DNA from: Alphaproteobacteria bacterium
GTDB lineage: Bacteria > Pseudomonadota > Alphaproteobacteria > Rickettsiales > SXRF01
DNA length: 64,000 nucleotides
Reading direction: 5' to 3'
Assembly: GCA_025362975.1 (NCBI GenBank)
Contig: JANYES010000021.1
Coordinates: 124,001 to 188,000 of the forward strand
Under the pieces are notes generated by a model, which worked only from the letters and a program-made list of their open reading frames with translations, was not told the origin of the DNA and searched no databases. Positions within the stretch are counted from its first letter, which is position 1. Each line of letters starts with the position of its first letter. Positions 1-8,559 of this stretch are shown here, piece after piece. The position numbers and the translations under genes are program-made.

Positions 1-697
1 TGAGCTTGCCGATATCCTGATCGGTTACATGGGCGTGGGGGCTGGCGTCTTTAGGCTTGCTGTAGAGATGCTGGAGCACGGCGACATCGTAGGGGCCGAG
101 GCCGCGCGTGGTTAAGCGCCCGCGGCGGTAGGACATGACGGTGTTATCGTGGTTGTAAGAGGGATTATCGCCGCCCGCCGTGTCGCCGCCGCCATTGCTG
201 CCGGGGTGGGACAGGCCCATCGCGTGGAGCGTTTCGTGCAGGACTGTGCCGTAATAATAACTGCCGGGTTTTAATTTTTCGGCGGTAATGGATTTGTCGA
301 GGACGACTTCGCGGTGGCGGCCGTCGGGGCTGATGGCCTGCCCGTTAGCACGACCGTGGAAATCGGATTTGAAGTAGCGGATGTCAGCTTTTTCTTTTTC
401 GTCAGGGCTGGAAACGTATTCAAATTTAACGTTGGCCACTTCTTCGATGCGGCGCATGTTCTCCTTGATGGCTTCAATCAGAGCGGGGTCGGCGCCGACG
501 CGCTCGGTTTCGGTGCGGTGATTGTATCTGGCGTCGACATCGAGAGTCCAGGTGATGACACGGACGCCACCTCGCATTTTGCCGGGGATAACGCCTGAGG
601 AGCCGGAGGGGCTCCAGCCTTTAAGGTCTGAGCCAAGGTCGCGGATGGCCTGATCGAGAGGCACTTGTCCGGGGTTAAGTCGGGTCGGGTCGGCCAT
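1..697 (-). CDS. Metzincin-type (serralysin-like M10) metallopeptidase, 3' end beyond the window
   Basis: Reading the minus strand from ATG at 697 gives 232 open codons that run off the left edge. The frame contains an exact HExxHxxGxxH zinc motif, HETLHAMGLSHPG, with ligands His154, His158 and His164. A Met-turn follows, VMSY, with Met188. Together these define a metzincin, most like the catalytic domain of secreted serralysin/M10 peptidases. After the Met-turn, the residues LGPYDVAVLQHLY also fit that family. No signal peptide is visible at the chosen start; serralysins usually leave by type I secretion with C-terminal RTX repeats, which would lie outside the window. The start is uncertain because no strong ribosome-binding site is seen, and an in-frame TAG lies just upstream at about 735. 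Function as a protease is inferred; substrate is unknown. Confidence 0.8.
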   Translation of the reverse strand, partial: MADPTRLNPGQVPLDQAIRDLGSDLKGWSPSGSSGVIPGKMRGGVRVITWTLDVDARYNHRTETERVGADPALIEAIKENMRRIEEVANVKFEYVSSPDEKEKADIRYFKSDFHGRANGQAISPDGRHREVVLDKSITAEKLKPGSYYYGTVLHETLHAMGLSHPGSNGGGDTAGGDNPSYNHDNTVMSYRRGRLTTRGLGPYDVAVLQHLYSKPKDASPHAHVTDQDIGKL

Positions 698-822
698 GTG
701 ATCGCATCGCGCCTGAATGGTTTCAATGCACTATTCTAACATGCCAGTTTAGAAAAATTATTAAGGTATTATTACGTTTTACTTACCAGTCGATTATTAA
801 CAAGCTGAAAAGTAACGATATA

Positions 823-2628
823 TTATTCGGCTTCGGCGGGGGCGAAGGTACGGACAGACTTGGCCTTCTGGATCGCCTGCTGCAAATCGACCAAGCGACG
901 GTAGTCCTCATCGCCAAGGACCTGACCAACTTTTTCTTGCAATTCCTTCAGCTCGAATTCGAGGCGTTCGACTTCGTAGACCGAGACGGTGTCGATCCAT
1001 AAACGCAGGGCTTCGCGCGCGTCGGCGACGCCTTTGCCGGGGAGGTTTTGCGGCTCAGGCAGTTCGCCGTGGAGCTGTTTGTCGAGGTAGGCGGCGAAGG
1101 CGTCCTTATCGTCGATATCGACGGCGTTAGGGGCGTCGAGCAAAGCATTGCGGACGTTATCGAGCGATTTAGAGCTGATTTCGAGGCGCGCGAGCGTGTC
1201 TTCGACGTTGCTCTTGTGCAGAAGCTCGGGGAATTTGATGGCGATGGAGAGGAGGCGCTGGACGAGAGATTCCATCGCAGTGTTGTGGTGCTGTAGCACC
1301 ATTTGCTTGACATGGATGGAGCGTTCCTGCGGCGGTTGTTTGCCGTTCTGGCCGGGTTTCTTTTCCCAGAGGAGCTTTTTAAAATACGACGCGTAGTGCG
1401 AGCGCACGGTGGGATCGGCGATTTTGTCGGTGAGCAGTTTGAGCGCGTTTTCGAGTTCGGCGCGCTTTTCGGGGAGGTCGGACTGGAACTGCGGCGACAT
1501 GGTTTCCCAGAGGATTTGCGAGAGGCGCTGCGAGGATATCAGGATTTTTTCGAAGCTGGTTTTACCGTTGCGCTGCACGTAGGTGTCTGGGTCTTCGCCT
1601 TTAGGCAGGAGGGCGAAACGTAAGGAATAGCCAGGTTTCAGCAGCGGGAGCGCCACTTCGGCGGCGCGCATCATGGCGCGCATGCCAGCGGCGTCGCCGT
1701 CGAGGCAGATGACGGGTTCTTTGGCGAGTTGCCAGAGTAAGCGCAAATGCTCGGGGGTGACGGCGGTGCCGAGCGTGGCCATCGCGTAGGTGATACCAGC
1801 TTGAGCGGTGGAGACTACGTCCATGTAACCTTCCATGACCACTGCGATATTACCGTCGCGCGAGGCGCGTTTGGCTTGGTCGAGGTTATACAGCACGTCG
1901 CCTTTTTTGAAGACGGGGGTTTCGGGAGAGTTGAGGTATTTCGGAAGCGCTTTGGTGGCGGGGGAATTGGCGAGCAGACGACCGCCGAAAGCGATGACTT
2001 TGCCGGAAGGATTACGAATGGGGAACATCACGCGGCCGCGAAAGCGATCGTAAACCGAGCCTTGTTCGGAGATTCCGATAAGGCCCGCTTCGGCCTGCAA
2101 GGATTGGGTGAAACCGGCTTTCAGCAGGTAATTATATAGCGCGTTGCGGTCGTCCGGCGCATAGCCGACGCGGAAGGCGCGGATGGTTTCTTGTTTCAGG
2201 CCGCGCTTTTCGACATAGTCTTTCGCGATGATGCCGTTGGTCGACGTAAGCTGTTGTTCGAACCATTTACAGGCGGCTTCAAGCACGTCGAGCAGGGTTT
2301 TCTCGGATTCGGTGCGGCGCTGTTCGTCTTCGCTCGGTTTTGGCAATGGAATTCCGGCGTCACGCGCGAGGGTTTCGATGGCATCGACATAAGACAGGCG
2401 GTCGAATTTGCGGATGAATTCGATGGCGTCACCATGCGCGGCGCAGCCGAAGCAATGGTAGAATCCTTTTTCGTCGTTGACGGTGAACGACGGCGATTTT
2501 TCATTGTGGAAAGGGCACAAACCCTGATATTCACGTCCGTGTTTTTTAAGCGGCATGCGTTTGCCGATAACCTCTGACATGAGGAAATGCGAGCGCAAGC
2601 GCTCTATGAAAGAAGGAGGAAATCGCAT
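823..2628 (-). CDS. dnaG: DNA primase DnaG
   Basis: Synthesises RNA primers for chromosome replication in complex with the DnaB helicase. The 601 residues match the family length. The N-terminal CHC2 zinc-binding domain is intact (Cys38, His41, Cys59, Cys62). The Toprim catalytic core follows, with the glutamate in EGYMDV (about residue 265) and the acidic DGDAAG motif (about 312). The C-terminal third is helical, as expected for the DnaB-interacting domain. The start MRFPPSF is the usual alphaproteobacterial beginning. It has no clear Shine-Dalgarno and lies back to back with the YgjP-like gene, so both transcripts may be nearly leaderless. The rpsU-dnaG-rpoD arrangement of enterobacteria is not present here. 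Confidence 0.97.
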   Translation of the reverse strand: MRFPPSFIERLRSHFLMSEVIGKRMPLKKHGREYQGLCPFHNEKSPSFTVNDEKGFYHCFGCAAHGDAIEFIRKFDRLSYVDAIETLARDAGIPLPKPSEDEQRRTESEKTLLDVLEAACKWFEQQLTSTNGIIAKDYVEKRGLKQETIRAFRVGYAPDDRNALYNYLLKAGFTQSLQAEAGLIGISEQGSVYDRFRGRVMFPIRNPSGKVIAFGGRLLANSPATKALPKYLNSPETPVFKKGDVLYNLDQAKRASRDGNIAVVMEGYMDVVSTAQAGITYAMATLGTAVTPEHLRLLWQLAKEPVICLDGDAAGMRAMMRAAEVALPLLKPGYSLRFALLPKGEDPDTYVQRNGKTSFEKILISSQRLSQILWETMSPQFQSDLPEKRAELENALKLLTDKIADPTVRSHYASYFKKLLWEKKPGQNGKQPPQERSIHVKQMVLQHHNTAMESLVQRLLSIAIKFPELLHKSNVEDTLARLEISSKSLDNVRNALLDAPNAVDIDDKDAFAAYLDKQLHGELPEPQNLPGKGVADAREALRLWIDTVSVYEVERLEFELKELQEKVGQVLGDEDYRRLVDLQQAIQKAKSVRTFAPAEAE

Positions 2629-2640
2629 ATATTATTTCGT

Positions 2641-3366
2641 ATGAAACCTAAACCAATTAAAAAACCTGTATCGTATACGATTGAGCTGAACGTAGGTTCC
2701 GAAGTTTTGACATTGCCTGTTGTCATTCGCAAACATGCCAAATCGCAACGCATGGTCATTCGCTATCACCCGACACAGCATCATGTAGTCCTCACCTTAC
2801 CCCGATATGTTACGATCAAGCAAGGATTACATTTCGTCGAAGAAAAACGAAACTGGATCGCGCAACGCATACAGGAACATACACGTCAGGTGCCGTTTGC
2901 GGACGGAAATATCATCCCGTTGCTGGGCATGAAATATACGCTGCGGCATGTCGGCGGGCGCGGCGTGGTGCGGATTGCGGGTGGAGAAATTATTGTGCCG
3001 GGGGCAGCGGAATTCATGGTGCGACGGGTGCGCGAATTTTTAAAGCGCGTGGCGCATGATACGATTGCGGAACTTGCGCATGAAAAAGCGAAAATTATCG
3101 GCAAGCAGGTAAAAAAAATCACGGTGCGGGATACGTCGTCGCGCTGGGGGAGTTGCAGCTATGACGGGAATCTGTCGTTTTCGTGGCGGCTGGTGTTCGC
3201 GCCGTTTGAGATTTTGGAATATGTGACATGCCACGAGGTAGCGCATTTGAAACATCACGATCATAGCAAGGCGTTCTGGATGGCCACGGGGCTCCTTTAC
3301 CCGGATTATGATAAGGCTAAGGACTGGCTGAAACTGCACGGCAGCGACCTCTATGCTTATGGCTGA
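2641..3366 (+). CDS. YgjP/SprT-like metallopeptidase-domain protein (DUF45 family)
   Basis: A 241-residue protein with the YgjP-type zinc metallopeptidase domain. The motif CHEVAHLKHHDHSKAFW carries HExxH at about residue 198, followed by the downstream histidine typical of this family. The preceding RDTSSRWGSCS and LSFSWRL segments are the family's conserved block. No signal peptide, so probably cytoplasmic; the physiological substrate of YgjP proteins is not well established. I chose ATG 2641 because the reading frame could be extended upstream only by overlapping the start of dnaG on the other strand. An AAGGAGG sequence at 2613-2619 is too far from this ATG to be its normal ribosome-binding site, so the start remains somewhat uncertain. 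Confidence 0.85.
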   Translation: MKPKPIKKPVSYTIELNVGSEVLTLPVVIRKHAKSQRMVIRYHPTQHHVVLTLPRYVTIKQGLHFVEEKRNWIAQRIQEHTRQVPFADGNIIPLLGMKYTLRHVGGRGVVRIAGGEIIVPGAAEFMVRRVREFLKRVAHDTIAELAHEKAKIIGKQVKKITVRDTSSRWGSCSYDGNLSFSWRLVFAPFEILEYVTCHEVAHLKHHDHSKAFWMATGLLYPDYDKAKDWLKLHGSDLYAYG

Positions 3367-3503
3367 TTTTGTTATCTACTAGGAAAACAATGGCTTAAAT
3401 AAGCGGGGGTAGCGGCACGAAGACAGCCTTAAAAGCCACAATACGTTGATGTTTAAACTATAATCGGCGATTTAATATTTGTTTATTTTTAGCCAGAATT
3501 TGC

Positions 3504-3509
3504 TATGAT
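3504..3509 (+). promoter_or_regulatory. Probable extended -10 promoter element upstream of the SGNH hydrolase
   Basis: TGCTATGAT is an extended -10 (TGn followed by TATGAT). The -35 side is only AT-rich. Transcription would start near 3516 and cover the hairpin at 3521-3559. Confidence 0.4.
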
Positions 3510-3520
3510 GGCAGCTTACC

Positions 3521-3559
3521 ATTGTCTTTACCTGCTTTCGCAGGAAACCTAGAGACAAT
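3521..3559 (+). promoter_or_regulatory. Nested stem-loop in the 5' leader of the SGNH hydrolase gene
   Basis: ATTGTCT (3521-3527) pairs with AGACAAT (3553-3559). Inside it, CCTGC (3531-3535) pairs with GCAGG (3540-3544) across a TTTC loop. It sits between the likely promoter and the start codon and lacks a T-tract, so a leader structure is more likely than a terminator. Function unknown. Confidence 0.4.
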
Positions 3560-3587
3560 TCCCATGTCCCGTTCCAAACGGTGAAAC

Positions 3588-4307
3588 ATGTTCCGCTCCC
3601 TGTACGCCATCGGCGTACTCCTGTCCGCGCTCGCGCTCATCAGCGCCGAGGAACCGAAGAAACCCGAGCCTCCCAAGCCCGATGAGAAGACCCCGGCGGC
3701 AAAAGTCGCCGTGGAGAAGCTCAAGCTGGCCTGCATCGGGGATTCCATCACCTCGGGTGATGGCCTCGAAACCAAGGAGACTCAGTCGTACCCCGCCCAG
3801 CTCGCCAAGATGCTGGGGGAAAAGTACGACGTCAAGAATTACGGCGTGAACGCAGCGTGCGCAAGCACCTGCGGGCCCAAGCCGTATGTCGAGCAGGAAG
3901 AGTACAAGACCGCGCTGTCTACCAAGCCGGACGTTCTGGTACTGATGCTCGGCACCAACGACAGCGCCGAAAAGGTGTGGGCCAAACCCGACAAAATCGA
4001 GGAGGGGTTGAAAACGATCGTGAAGGCCTTCAAAAAGGCCAACCCGAAAGTCAAGATCCTGCTCCTCACCCATCCCGTCATTGAGGAGGAAAACTGGGGG
4101 TTGCAAGCCAACGTCGTCGCCTTCGGGTTGCGGCCGCTGGTACTCCAGTTCGGTCGAGACGAAGGCATTGAAACGGTAGACGTGTTCAAAGCCATGCAAG
4201 GCGTGAAAAACATCTTTCTCGACGGGGTCCACCCGGATGAGGACGGTGCGAAGATCATCGCCAAGCTGGCTCATCGGTACGTCGTACCGCCCGCCGCCAA
4301 GAAGTAA
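3588..4307 (+). CDS. Secreted SGNH/GDSL-family hydrolase (esterase/lipase type)
   Basis: A 239-residue protein with an N-terminal signal peptide (about residues 1-20) and a Lys/Pro/Glu-rich linker. The SGNH blocks follow in order: block I GDSITSG with the nucleophile Ser, block III GTND with the oxyanion-hole Asn, and block V DGVHPDEDG with the catalytic Asp and His. The expected activity is ester hydrolysis outside the cytoplasm; substrate unknown. The coding style differs from its neighbours: it is richer in GTC/CTC/CCC/AAG codons, and the linker and domain recall planctomycete or verrucomicrobial SGNH proteins. That points to transfer, which is an inference. It is a single gene flanked by a leader hairpin upstream and a 12-bp inverted repeat downstream. 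Confidence 0.88.
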   Translation: MFRSLYAIGVLLSALALISAEEPKKPEPPKPDEKTPAAKVAVEKLKLACIGDSITSGDGLETKETQSYPAQLAKMLGEKYDVKNYGVNAACASTCGPKPYVEQEEYKTALSTKPDVLVLMLGTNDSAEKVWAKPDKIEEGLKTIVKAFKKANPKVKILLLTHPVIEEENWGLQANVVAFGLRPLVLQFGRDEGIETVDVFKAMQGVKNIFLDGVHPDEDGAKIIAKLAHRYVVPPAAKK

Positions 4308-4340
4308 AACCCGGCACGCCATAAACGTGTCGTAGACTAG

Positions 4341-4377
4341 CCAGAACCGCAAACCCGCAAGGGAATTGCGGTTCTGG
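4341..4377 (+). terminator. Perfect 12-bp stem-loop after the SGNH hydrolase
   Basis: CCAGAACCGCAA (4341-4352) and TTGCGGTTCTGG (4366-4377) form a perfect stem with a 13-base loop, 34 bases after the stop codon. No T-run follows, so termination may be Rho-assisted, or this may be a 3' stability hairpin. Confidence 0.5.
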
Positions 4378-4467
4378 CCTAATCTACCCCCCCCTTACCC
4401 CTCACCCTTAATTCTTCAAATCCGTGTTGCCTTTTTGCGGGCATCGGCTATCTTCGCGCCCAATTGT

Positions 4468-4545
4468 CGGGGCGTGGCGCAGCCTGGTTAGCGCGCTAGT
4501 CTGGGGGACTAGAGGCCGGAGGTTCAAATCCTCTCGCCCCGACCA
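4468..4545 (+). tRNA. tRNA-Pro (anticodon GGG)
   Basis: A cloverleaf can be drawn directly. Acceptor stem CGGGGCG (4468-4474) pairs with CGCCCCG (4535-4541). The D arm contains AGCCTGGTTAGCGCG. The anticodon arm is CTAGT-CTGGGGG-ACTAG with anticodon GGG. The T arm is GGAGG-TTCAAAT-CCTCT, followed by ACCA, so the CCA end is encoded. The GGG anticodon reads CCC (and CCU) proline codons. Confidence 0.96.
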
Positions 4546-4574
4546 TTAGATAAATTCCGATTTTATGAGGTTTT

Positions 4575-5075
4575 ATGCGCCTGAAAATCTCATTGGCGAT
4601 GGCTGAATTCATGCTGCTTGCCAATAGTGTTTCCATTTTAGCTGCTGATGAAACTTCCCCAAGGCAGATTGTCGAAGCGCTTTATAAGCCTTACTTAGCG
4701 GATCTCCACGCCAAAAAACCTACTGGTTCGAGTGCGCTTGATTTAATTTTGCCGTATGCCAGCAAAAGCCTTCAAACCGCAATCCAAAAAAATCAAGAAT
4801 GCGAGCAACACACGCACGAAATTTGTAACATTGATTTTGATATTATTATCAATGCACAAGACTGGGATTTATCAAATTTTGCTATTCAGGAAGAGAGCCA
4901 AAAATCATTACCCATCGTTAGTGCAATCTTTTCAAATGGTGAAAAAAATAAGGTTAGTTACTTCTTTGTTCACGAAGAAAATGCATGGAAAATCGATGAT
5001 ATTGTAGCAATCCTTTATAAACGCGATGGCGCAATAGATTATCGATATACGCTAAAAAAAGAATTGATACGTTAA
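4575..5075 (+). CDS. Small secreted protein, DUF3828-like
   Basis: A 166-residue protein with a hydrophobic N-terminus and an AAD-type signal-peptidase site at about residue 24, so probably periplasmic. The mature part begins with a segment resembling DUF3828 proteins (RQIVEALYKPYLAD). It ends with a beta-rich half in which KVSYFFVHEENAWKIDDIV resembles the terminal strand of NTF2-like or DUF3828 folds. The assignment rests on pattern only. The gene is more AT-rich than its neighbours and sits between the tRNA gene and the BrkB gene, a typical position for acquired DNA. Function unknown. Confidence 0.6.
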   Translation: MRLKISLAMAEFMLLANSVSILAADETSPRQIVEALYKPYLADLHAKKPTGSSALDLILPYASKSLQTAIQKNQECEQHTHEICNIDFDIIINAQDWDLSNFAIQEESQKSLPIVSAIFSNGEKNKVSYFFVHEENAWKIDDIVAILYKRDGAIDYRYTLKKELIR

Positions 5076-5128
5076 GCACGGCACAAGACCATATTGGAAC
5101 TTTATTCGCGTGGCGCTGTAATTAGCCT

Positions 5129-5986
5129 ATGCGCCACTATTTACAGATTTTAAGCACGACCACTCAGCAATGGATGGAGGATAAGTCACCGCAATTGGCG
5201 GCGGCGTTGGCGTTTTATAGTCTTTTATCGCTAGGGCCGCTGTTGCTGATTGCAATTGCGATTGCAGGGGCCATGTTTGGCACAGAAGCGGCGACGGGAC
5301 AGATTGTAGGTCAGATTGAAGGATTGCTGGGCAAGTCCGGCGCGGAGGCCGTGCAGTCGGTCATTGCGAATTCGAGGAAGCCTTCTTCAAATCTGATGGC
5401 GGCGGTTATTGGAGTTGTGACGCTACTTATCGGTGCATCGGGCGTGTTCGGGCAGTTGCAGGATTCGCTGAATGTCATTTGGAAGGCCCCTGCCCGGCCG
5501 GTTAAAACTATCTGGTACACGGTTAAAAACCGGCTGCTGTCGTTTGCAATGGTGCTGGGGGTTGGATTTTTATTGATGATATCGCTGTTGCTGAGCGCGA
5601 TACTCGCGGCGATGGGGACCTATTTCATCGGAATTTTGCCACGATTTGCACCGATGCTGGAGGTGATCAATAATGTGGTCACGCTGGGTGTGGTGACGCT
5701 GTTGTTCGCGATGATTTTTAAGGTGTTGCCGGATATTCGGATTCAGTGGCGGGATGTGTGGGGCGGGGCATTTTTATCGGCGGTGCTGTTTACCATAGGG
5801 AAGTATCTGATCGGGTTGTATCTGGGTAGTAGCGCCATCGGTACGACGTACGGTGCGGCGGGGTCGTTCGTGGTGCTGGCGCTCTGGGTGTATTACTCGG
5901 CGCTGATTCTGTTCTTTGGCGCGGAGCTGGCTTATACGTATTCGGGGAAGTTCCACACGGAACCGCCCGCTCCCGCCCCCAAATAA
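5129..5986 (+). CDS. YihY/BrkB-family inner-membrane protein
   Basis: 285 residues with about six transmembrane segments. The family's signatures are visible: PQLAAALAFYSLLSLGPLL near the N-terminus, the ASGVFGQLQDSLNVIW block around residues 110-125, and the C-terminal YGAAGSFVVLALWVYYSALILFFGAEL. The family was once named ribonuclease BN by mistake; its members are membrane proteins of unsettled transport function. The gene ends 6 bases from the convergent uppP stop. No good Shine-Dalgarno precedes the ATG. Confidence 0.9.
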   Translation: MRHYLQILSTTTQQWMEDKSPQLAAALAFYSLLSLGPLLLIAIAIAGAMFGTEAATGQIVGQIEGLLGKSGAEAVQSVIANSRKPSSNLMAAVIGVVTLLIGASGVFGQLQDSLNVIWKAPARPVKTIWYTVKNRLLSFAMVLGVGFLLMISLLLSAILAAMGTYFIGILPRFAPMLEVINNVVTLGVVTLLFAMIFKVLPDIRIQWRDVWGGAFLSAVLFTIGKYLIGLYLGSSAIGTTYGAAGSFVVLALWVYYSALILFFGAELAYTYSGKFHTEPPAPAPK

Positions 5987-5992
5987 CTCGCT

Positions 5993-6799
5993 TTATACGC
6001 CGCAGGCGACGAGCGTCACCCATGCGAGGGTGCCGACGACGATGCGGTACCACGCAAACGGGATGAAGTTGTGTTTGCTGATGAAGGCAATGAACCAGCG
6101 GACGAACACCAATGCCGTGATGAAGGCGACGCCGAAGCCGATTGCGAGCAGCGTCAGGCCGTCTGCGGTGAGTTCGGCCCGGTTTTTGAAGATGTCGAAC
6201 AGCGTGGCGGCGAACATGGTGGGGATGGCAAGGAAGAAGGAGAATTCGGCTGCGGCTTTGCGCTCAACGCCTAGCAGGAGCGCGCCCATGATGGTGGCAC
6301 CTGAGCGAGAAACGCCGGGGACCATCGCGAGAGTCTGGCAGCAGCCAATGAGGAAGGCGAGCTTTGGTGAAATATTATCGACGCTGGCGATGCGCGGGAC
6401 GAGCTTGGATTTTTCAATCAGGATGATGAGAATGCCGCCGATCACCATTGTAGAGGCAACGACGCGAACGTTGAACAAATGCTCGGTGATGAAATGGTGG
6501 AACAACAGGCCGAGCACGGCGGCGGGCAGGAAGGCGATAAGCAGGTTTATGGTAAAGCCCTGAGCTTTGCGCTCACGCGGCAGGTTTTTAGCGACGTCCC
6601 AGAGCTTGGCGCGGAAAAGCCAGCAGATCGACAGGATGGAGCCGAGCTGAATGGTGATTTCGAAGACTTTTCCCGGAGGCCCCTGGAAGTTGAGGAATTT
6701 GTCCATCATGATCAAATGACCAGTGGAGGATACGGGAAGGAATTCGGTGATGCCTTCGACGATGCCCATGATGATGGCGTAAATAACCATGATGTCCAT
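5993..6799 (-). CDS. uppP: Undecaprenyl-diphosphatase UppP (BacA)
   Basis: Dephosphorylates undecaprenyl diphosphate at the membrane, regenerating the lipid carrier for peptidoglycan and other envelope polymers; overproduction gives bacitracin resistance in known homologues. The 268 residues contain both family motifs: EGITEFLPVSSTGH (about residues 15-28) and PGVSRSG (about 168-174), which hold the catalytic Glu, Ser/His and Arg. About eight hydrophobic segments are seen. An AGGAG ribosome-binding site stands 8 bases before the ATG. It lies 74 bases downstream of the GT-C-like gene on the same strand and may be co-transcribed with it, fitting a shared link to polyprenyl-phosphate chemistry. 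Confidence 0.96.
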   Translation of the reverse strand: MDIMVIYAIIMGIVEGITEFLPVSSTGHLIMMDKFLNFQGPPGKVFEITIQLGSILSICWLFRAKLWDVAKNLPRERKAQGFTINLLIAFLPAAVLGLLFHHFITEHLFNVRVVASTMVIGGILIILIEKSKLVPRIASVDNISPKLAFLIGCCQTLAMVPGVSRSGATIMGALLLGVERKAAAEFSFFLAIPTMFAATLFDIFKNRAELTADGLTLLAIGFGVAFITALVFVRWFIAFISKHNFIPFAWYRIVVGTLAWVTLVACGV

Positions 6800-6873
6800 A
6801 TGCTCTGCTCCTTGTCATGTGTAGGGGTCGGATGGGGAAGTTTCTACCACCGCACATTCACGATGGCCAGCGG

Positions 6874-8391
6874 TTACTGTTTGGCCGGTTTGGAAATGCT
6901 GGCGGGGGCGGGTTTGGATACGGGAACCTGCCCGCAATAATGCCACAGGGAGCAAATAAAATAGATAAGCAAGGGAGTTAGAGCGAGCGCGTATAAGCGC
7001 GGGTGGGTGCGGCGGTAGAGGCTTAACAGGTAGGCATAGCTGATAACGAAAAAGGGAATGATGGCCATGAAATGCCGCGCGTCGACCCAAGGGTGGCCGT
7101 AAAAGAATACTTTGCAGCAGCCTAAGCCGATGAGGCCAAGCACGATGTACACGTATAAAAACCCCGCCCAGCCGATACCTCGGCGCAGGATGAATACGCG
7201 GTGGGATAAGGCAAGGACAGTGAAGCCGATCAACACCAACAGGGTCTGGTTCATGATGATCGGGCGGTCGCCGCCGGCCCAGTAGAATTCACCATATGAC
7301 ACGGTGCGCAGGAAGAAATTCCAGAACAGTTCAATGTGGCCAAGACGGGAGCCGAGAATGATGTAGGGGTCGTGGATGAAGGAGGTGTAGTCGAAGGTGT
7401 AGAACTGGCTGGGGTAGAAATGCATGTTGTGATTTAGGTTGGTGCCGGCCGGGTCGACGTCGCGGCCGTAGAGGAGGCTGCCGTTTTCTTCATGCAGGTA
7501 GTTGTAGTAGTTACGGCCATATCCTAAGCCGATGCCGATGAGCAGAATGAGAAGTGCGACGCGCAGTTCTTTGGCGCGGGAAACGAGTGGGATGTGGCGG
7601 AGGATGCAGCGGTTGTGCCAGAGGAAATTGATGGCCAGAGCGGTGAAAAGCACGATGGAGCTGCTTTTGGTGGCAAACGCGACTGCGAGCCAGAGGATGC
7701 AGTATTGCGCCTGCACGCGGTCGTAACGGCGGTAGCAGCGCATGTAATGATAGGTGGCGCCCATGACGCTTAAGGAAATCAGGATATCGTTGGTGATGCG
7801 GGCGCAGTGAAGCAGGTTGAAAGGCCAGAACATGATGGTGGCGATGCCGAGTAATGCGAGGTAGCGCGGGCGTATGATGCATAGCACAATCTTTGCAGCG
7901 TAAAGCAGGTACATGGCGAAGAAAAAGAAGTTTAGAGCACGGGCGCAGTCGACTGAGCGCGACAGGACATGGGTAAATTGTGAAGCGATGTAGGCGAGTT
8001 TACCGGCGAGGAAATAATACAGCGGCGGCTGATGGCACTCCCAGCATAACAGCGATGGCGGCGGAATTGAGTTGTACATATAGTAGTGGATGGTGGCGCG
8101 GTGGCCTTCCCAATCATAGGGGTGGGCATGGAAACGAATAATGTAAAAATAAAGCAGTACCGCGATGGCGGCTAGGCCGATACATAACGCTGCGGGGTCG
8201 CGGCGCAGCACGAGGCAGTAGATGAAAGCGGCGGTTAAGGCGGCGTAGGTTGCGAAGGGATTCCAGAAGAATGAGGTCGGACTATGCGCGTCGAAATCGA
8301 TCACGCCGGTGGCGACGATGAGCCAGAAAACACCGGAAAACAGGGAAAAATATTGAATCAGCAGGAAATTCGCAACGGGAATCTTGAGCAT
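6874..8391 (-). CDS. Polytopic membrane protein, probable GT-C-type glycosyltransferase (ArnT/PMT-like)
   Basis: 505 residues with about eleven to twelve hydrophobic segments. The first large loop holds an acidic residue in YDWEGHRAT (around 113), then ECHQPPLYYFLAGKL. This is the loop pattern of GT-C transferases that use polyprenyl-phosphate sugars, such as GT39/GT83 and ArnT. The C-terminus is a short Lys/Pro/Ala-rich cytoplasmic tail. The donor and acceptor cannot be told; a cell-envelope glycolipid or protein is likely. Cys and His are unusually frequent in the loops. Its neighbour uppP recycles the same type of lipid carrier. Confidence 0.7.
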   Translation of the reverse strand: MLKIPVANFLLIQYFSLFSGVFWLIVATGVIDFDAHSPTSFFWNPFATYAALTAAFIYCLVLRRDPAALCIGLAAIAVLLYFYIIRFHAHPYDWEGHRATIHYYMYNSIPPPSLLCWECHQPPLYYFLAGKLAYIASQFTHVLSRSVDCARALNFFFFAMYLLYAAKIVLCIIRPRYLALLGIATIMFWPFNLLHCARITNDILISLSVMGATYHYMRCYRRYDRVQAQYCILWLAVAFATKSSSIVLFTALAINFLWHNRCILRHIPLVSRAKELRVALLILLIGIGLGYGRNYYNYLHEENGSLLYGRDVDPAGTNLNHNMHFYPSQFYTFDYTSFIHDPYIILGSRLGHIELFWNFFLRTVSYGEFYWAGGDRPIIMNQTLLVLIGFTVLALSHRVFILRRGIGWAGFLYVYIVLGLIGLGCCKVFFYGHPWVDARHFMAIIPFFVISYAYLLSLYRRTHPRLYALALTPLLIYFICSLWHYCGQVPVSKPAPASISKPAKQ

Positions 8392-8453
8392 GAGCTTTAT
8401 AAAAACGCGCCGCCTTTAAACAATGTTTTCAACACTATGATTCTTGACAAGCT

Positions 8454-8483
8454 ATTGACGCTTCTTCAAGTGAAATCTAGAGT
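8454..8483 (+). promoter_or_regulatory. Sigma-70-type promoter for the VOC gene
   Basis: TTGACG (8454-8459) and TAGAGT (8478-8483) are separated by 18 bases, with the gene's start codon about 75 bases downstream. Confidence 0.55.
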
Positions 8484-8559
8484 ATGCGCACTGAAGTCAG
8501 CCTTGTTTTTTTATCATACGGCCTGTAGGTTTACTTGCCAACATTTTTGAGGAGGATCT

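Noticed and set aside
314-598. Plus-strand open frame opposite the metzincin gene
   Set aside because: The minus strand carries an exact zinc-protease motif and Met-turn in another frame; this one has no domain.
2587-2640. N-terminal extension of the YgjP-like gene
   Set aside because: It would overlap the dnaG start on the other strand, and the extra residues do not match the family; ATG 2641 is preferred.
3549-4352. 267-codon minus-strand frame opposite the SGNH hydrolase
   Set aside because: The plus strand has all SGNH blocks and a signal peptide; the antisense frame has no domain and arises from GC-rich codons.
5916-6563. Long plus-strand frame over uppP
   Set aside because: It is the antisense shadow of UppP, whose family motifs are intact on the minus strand.
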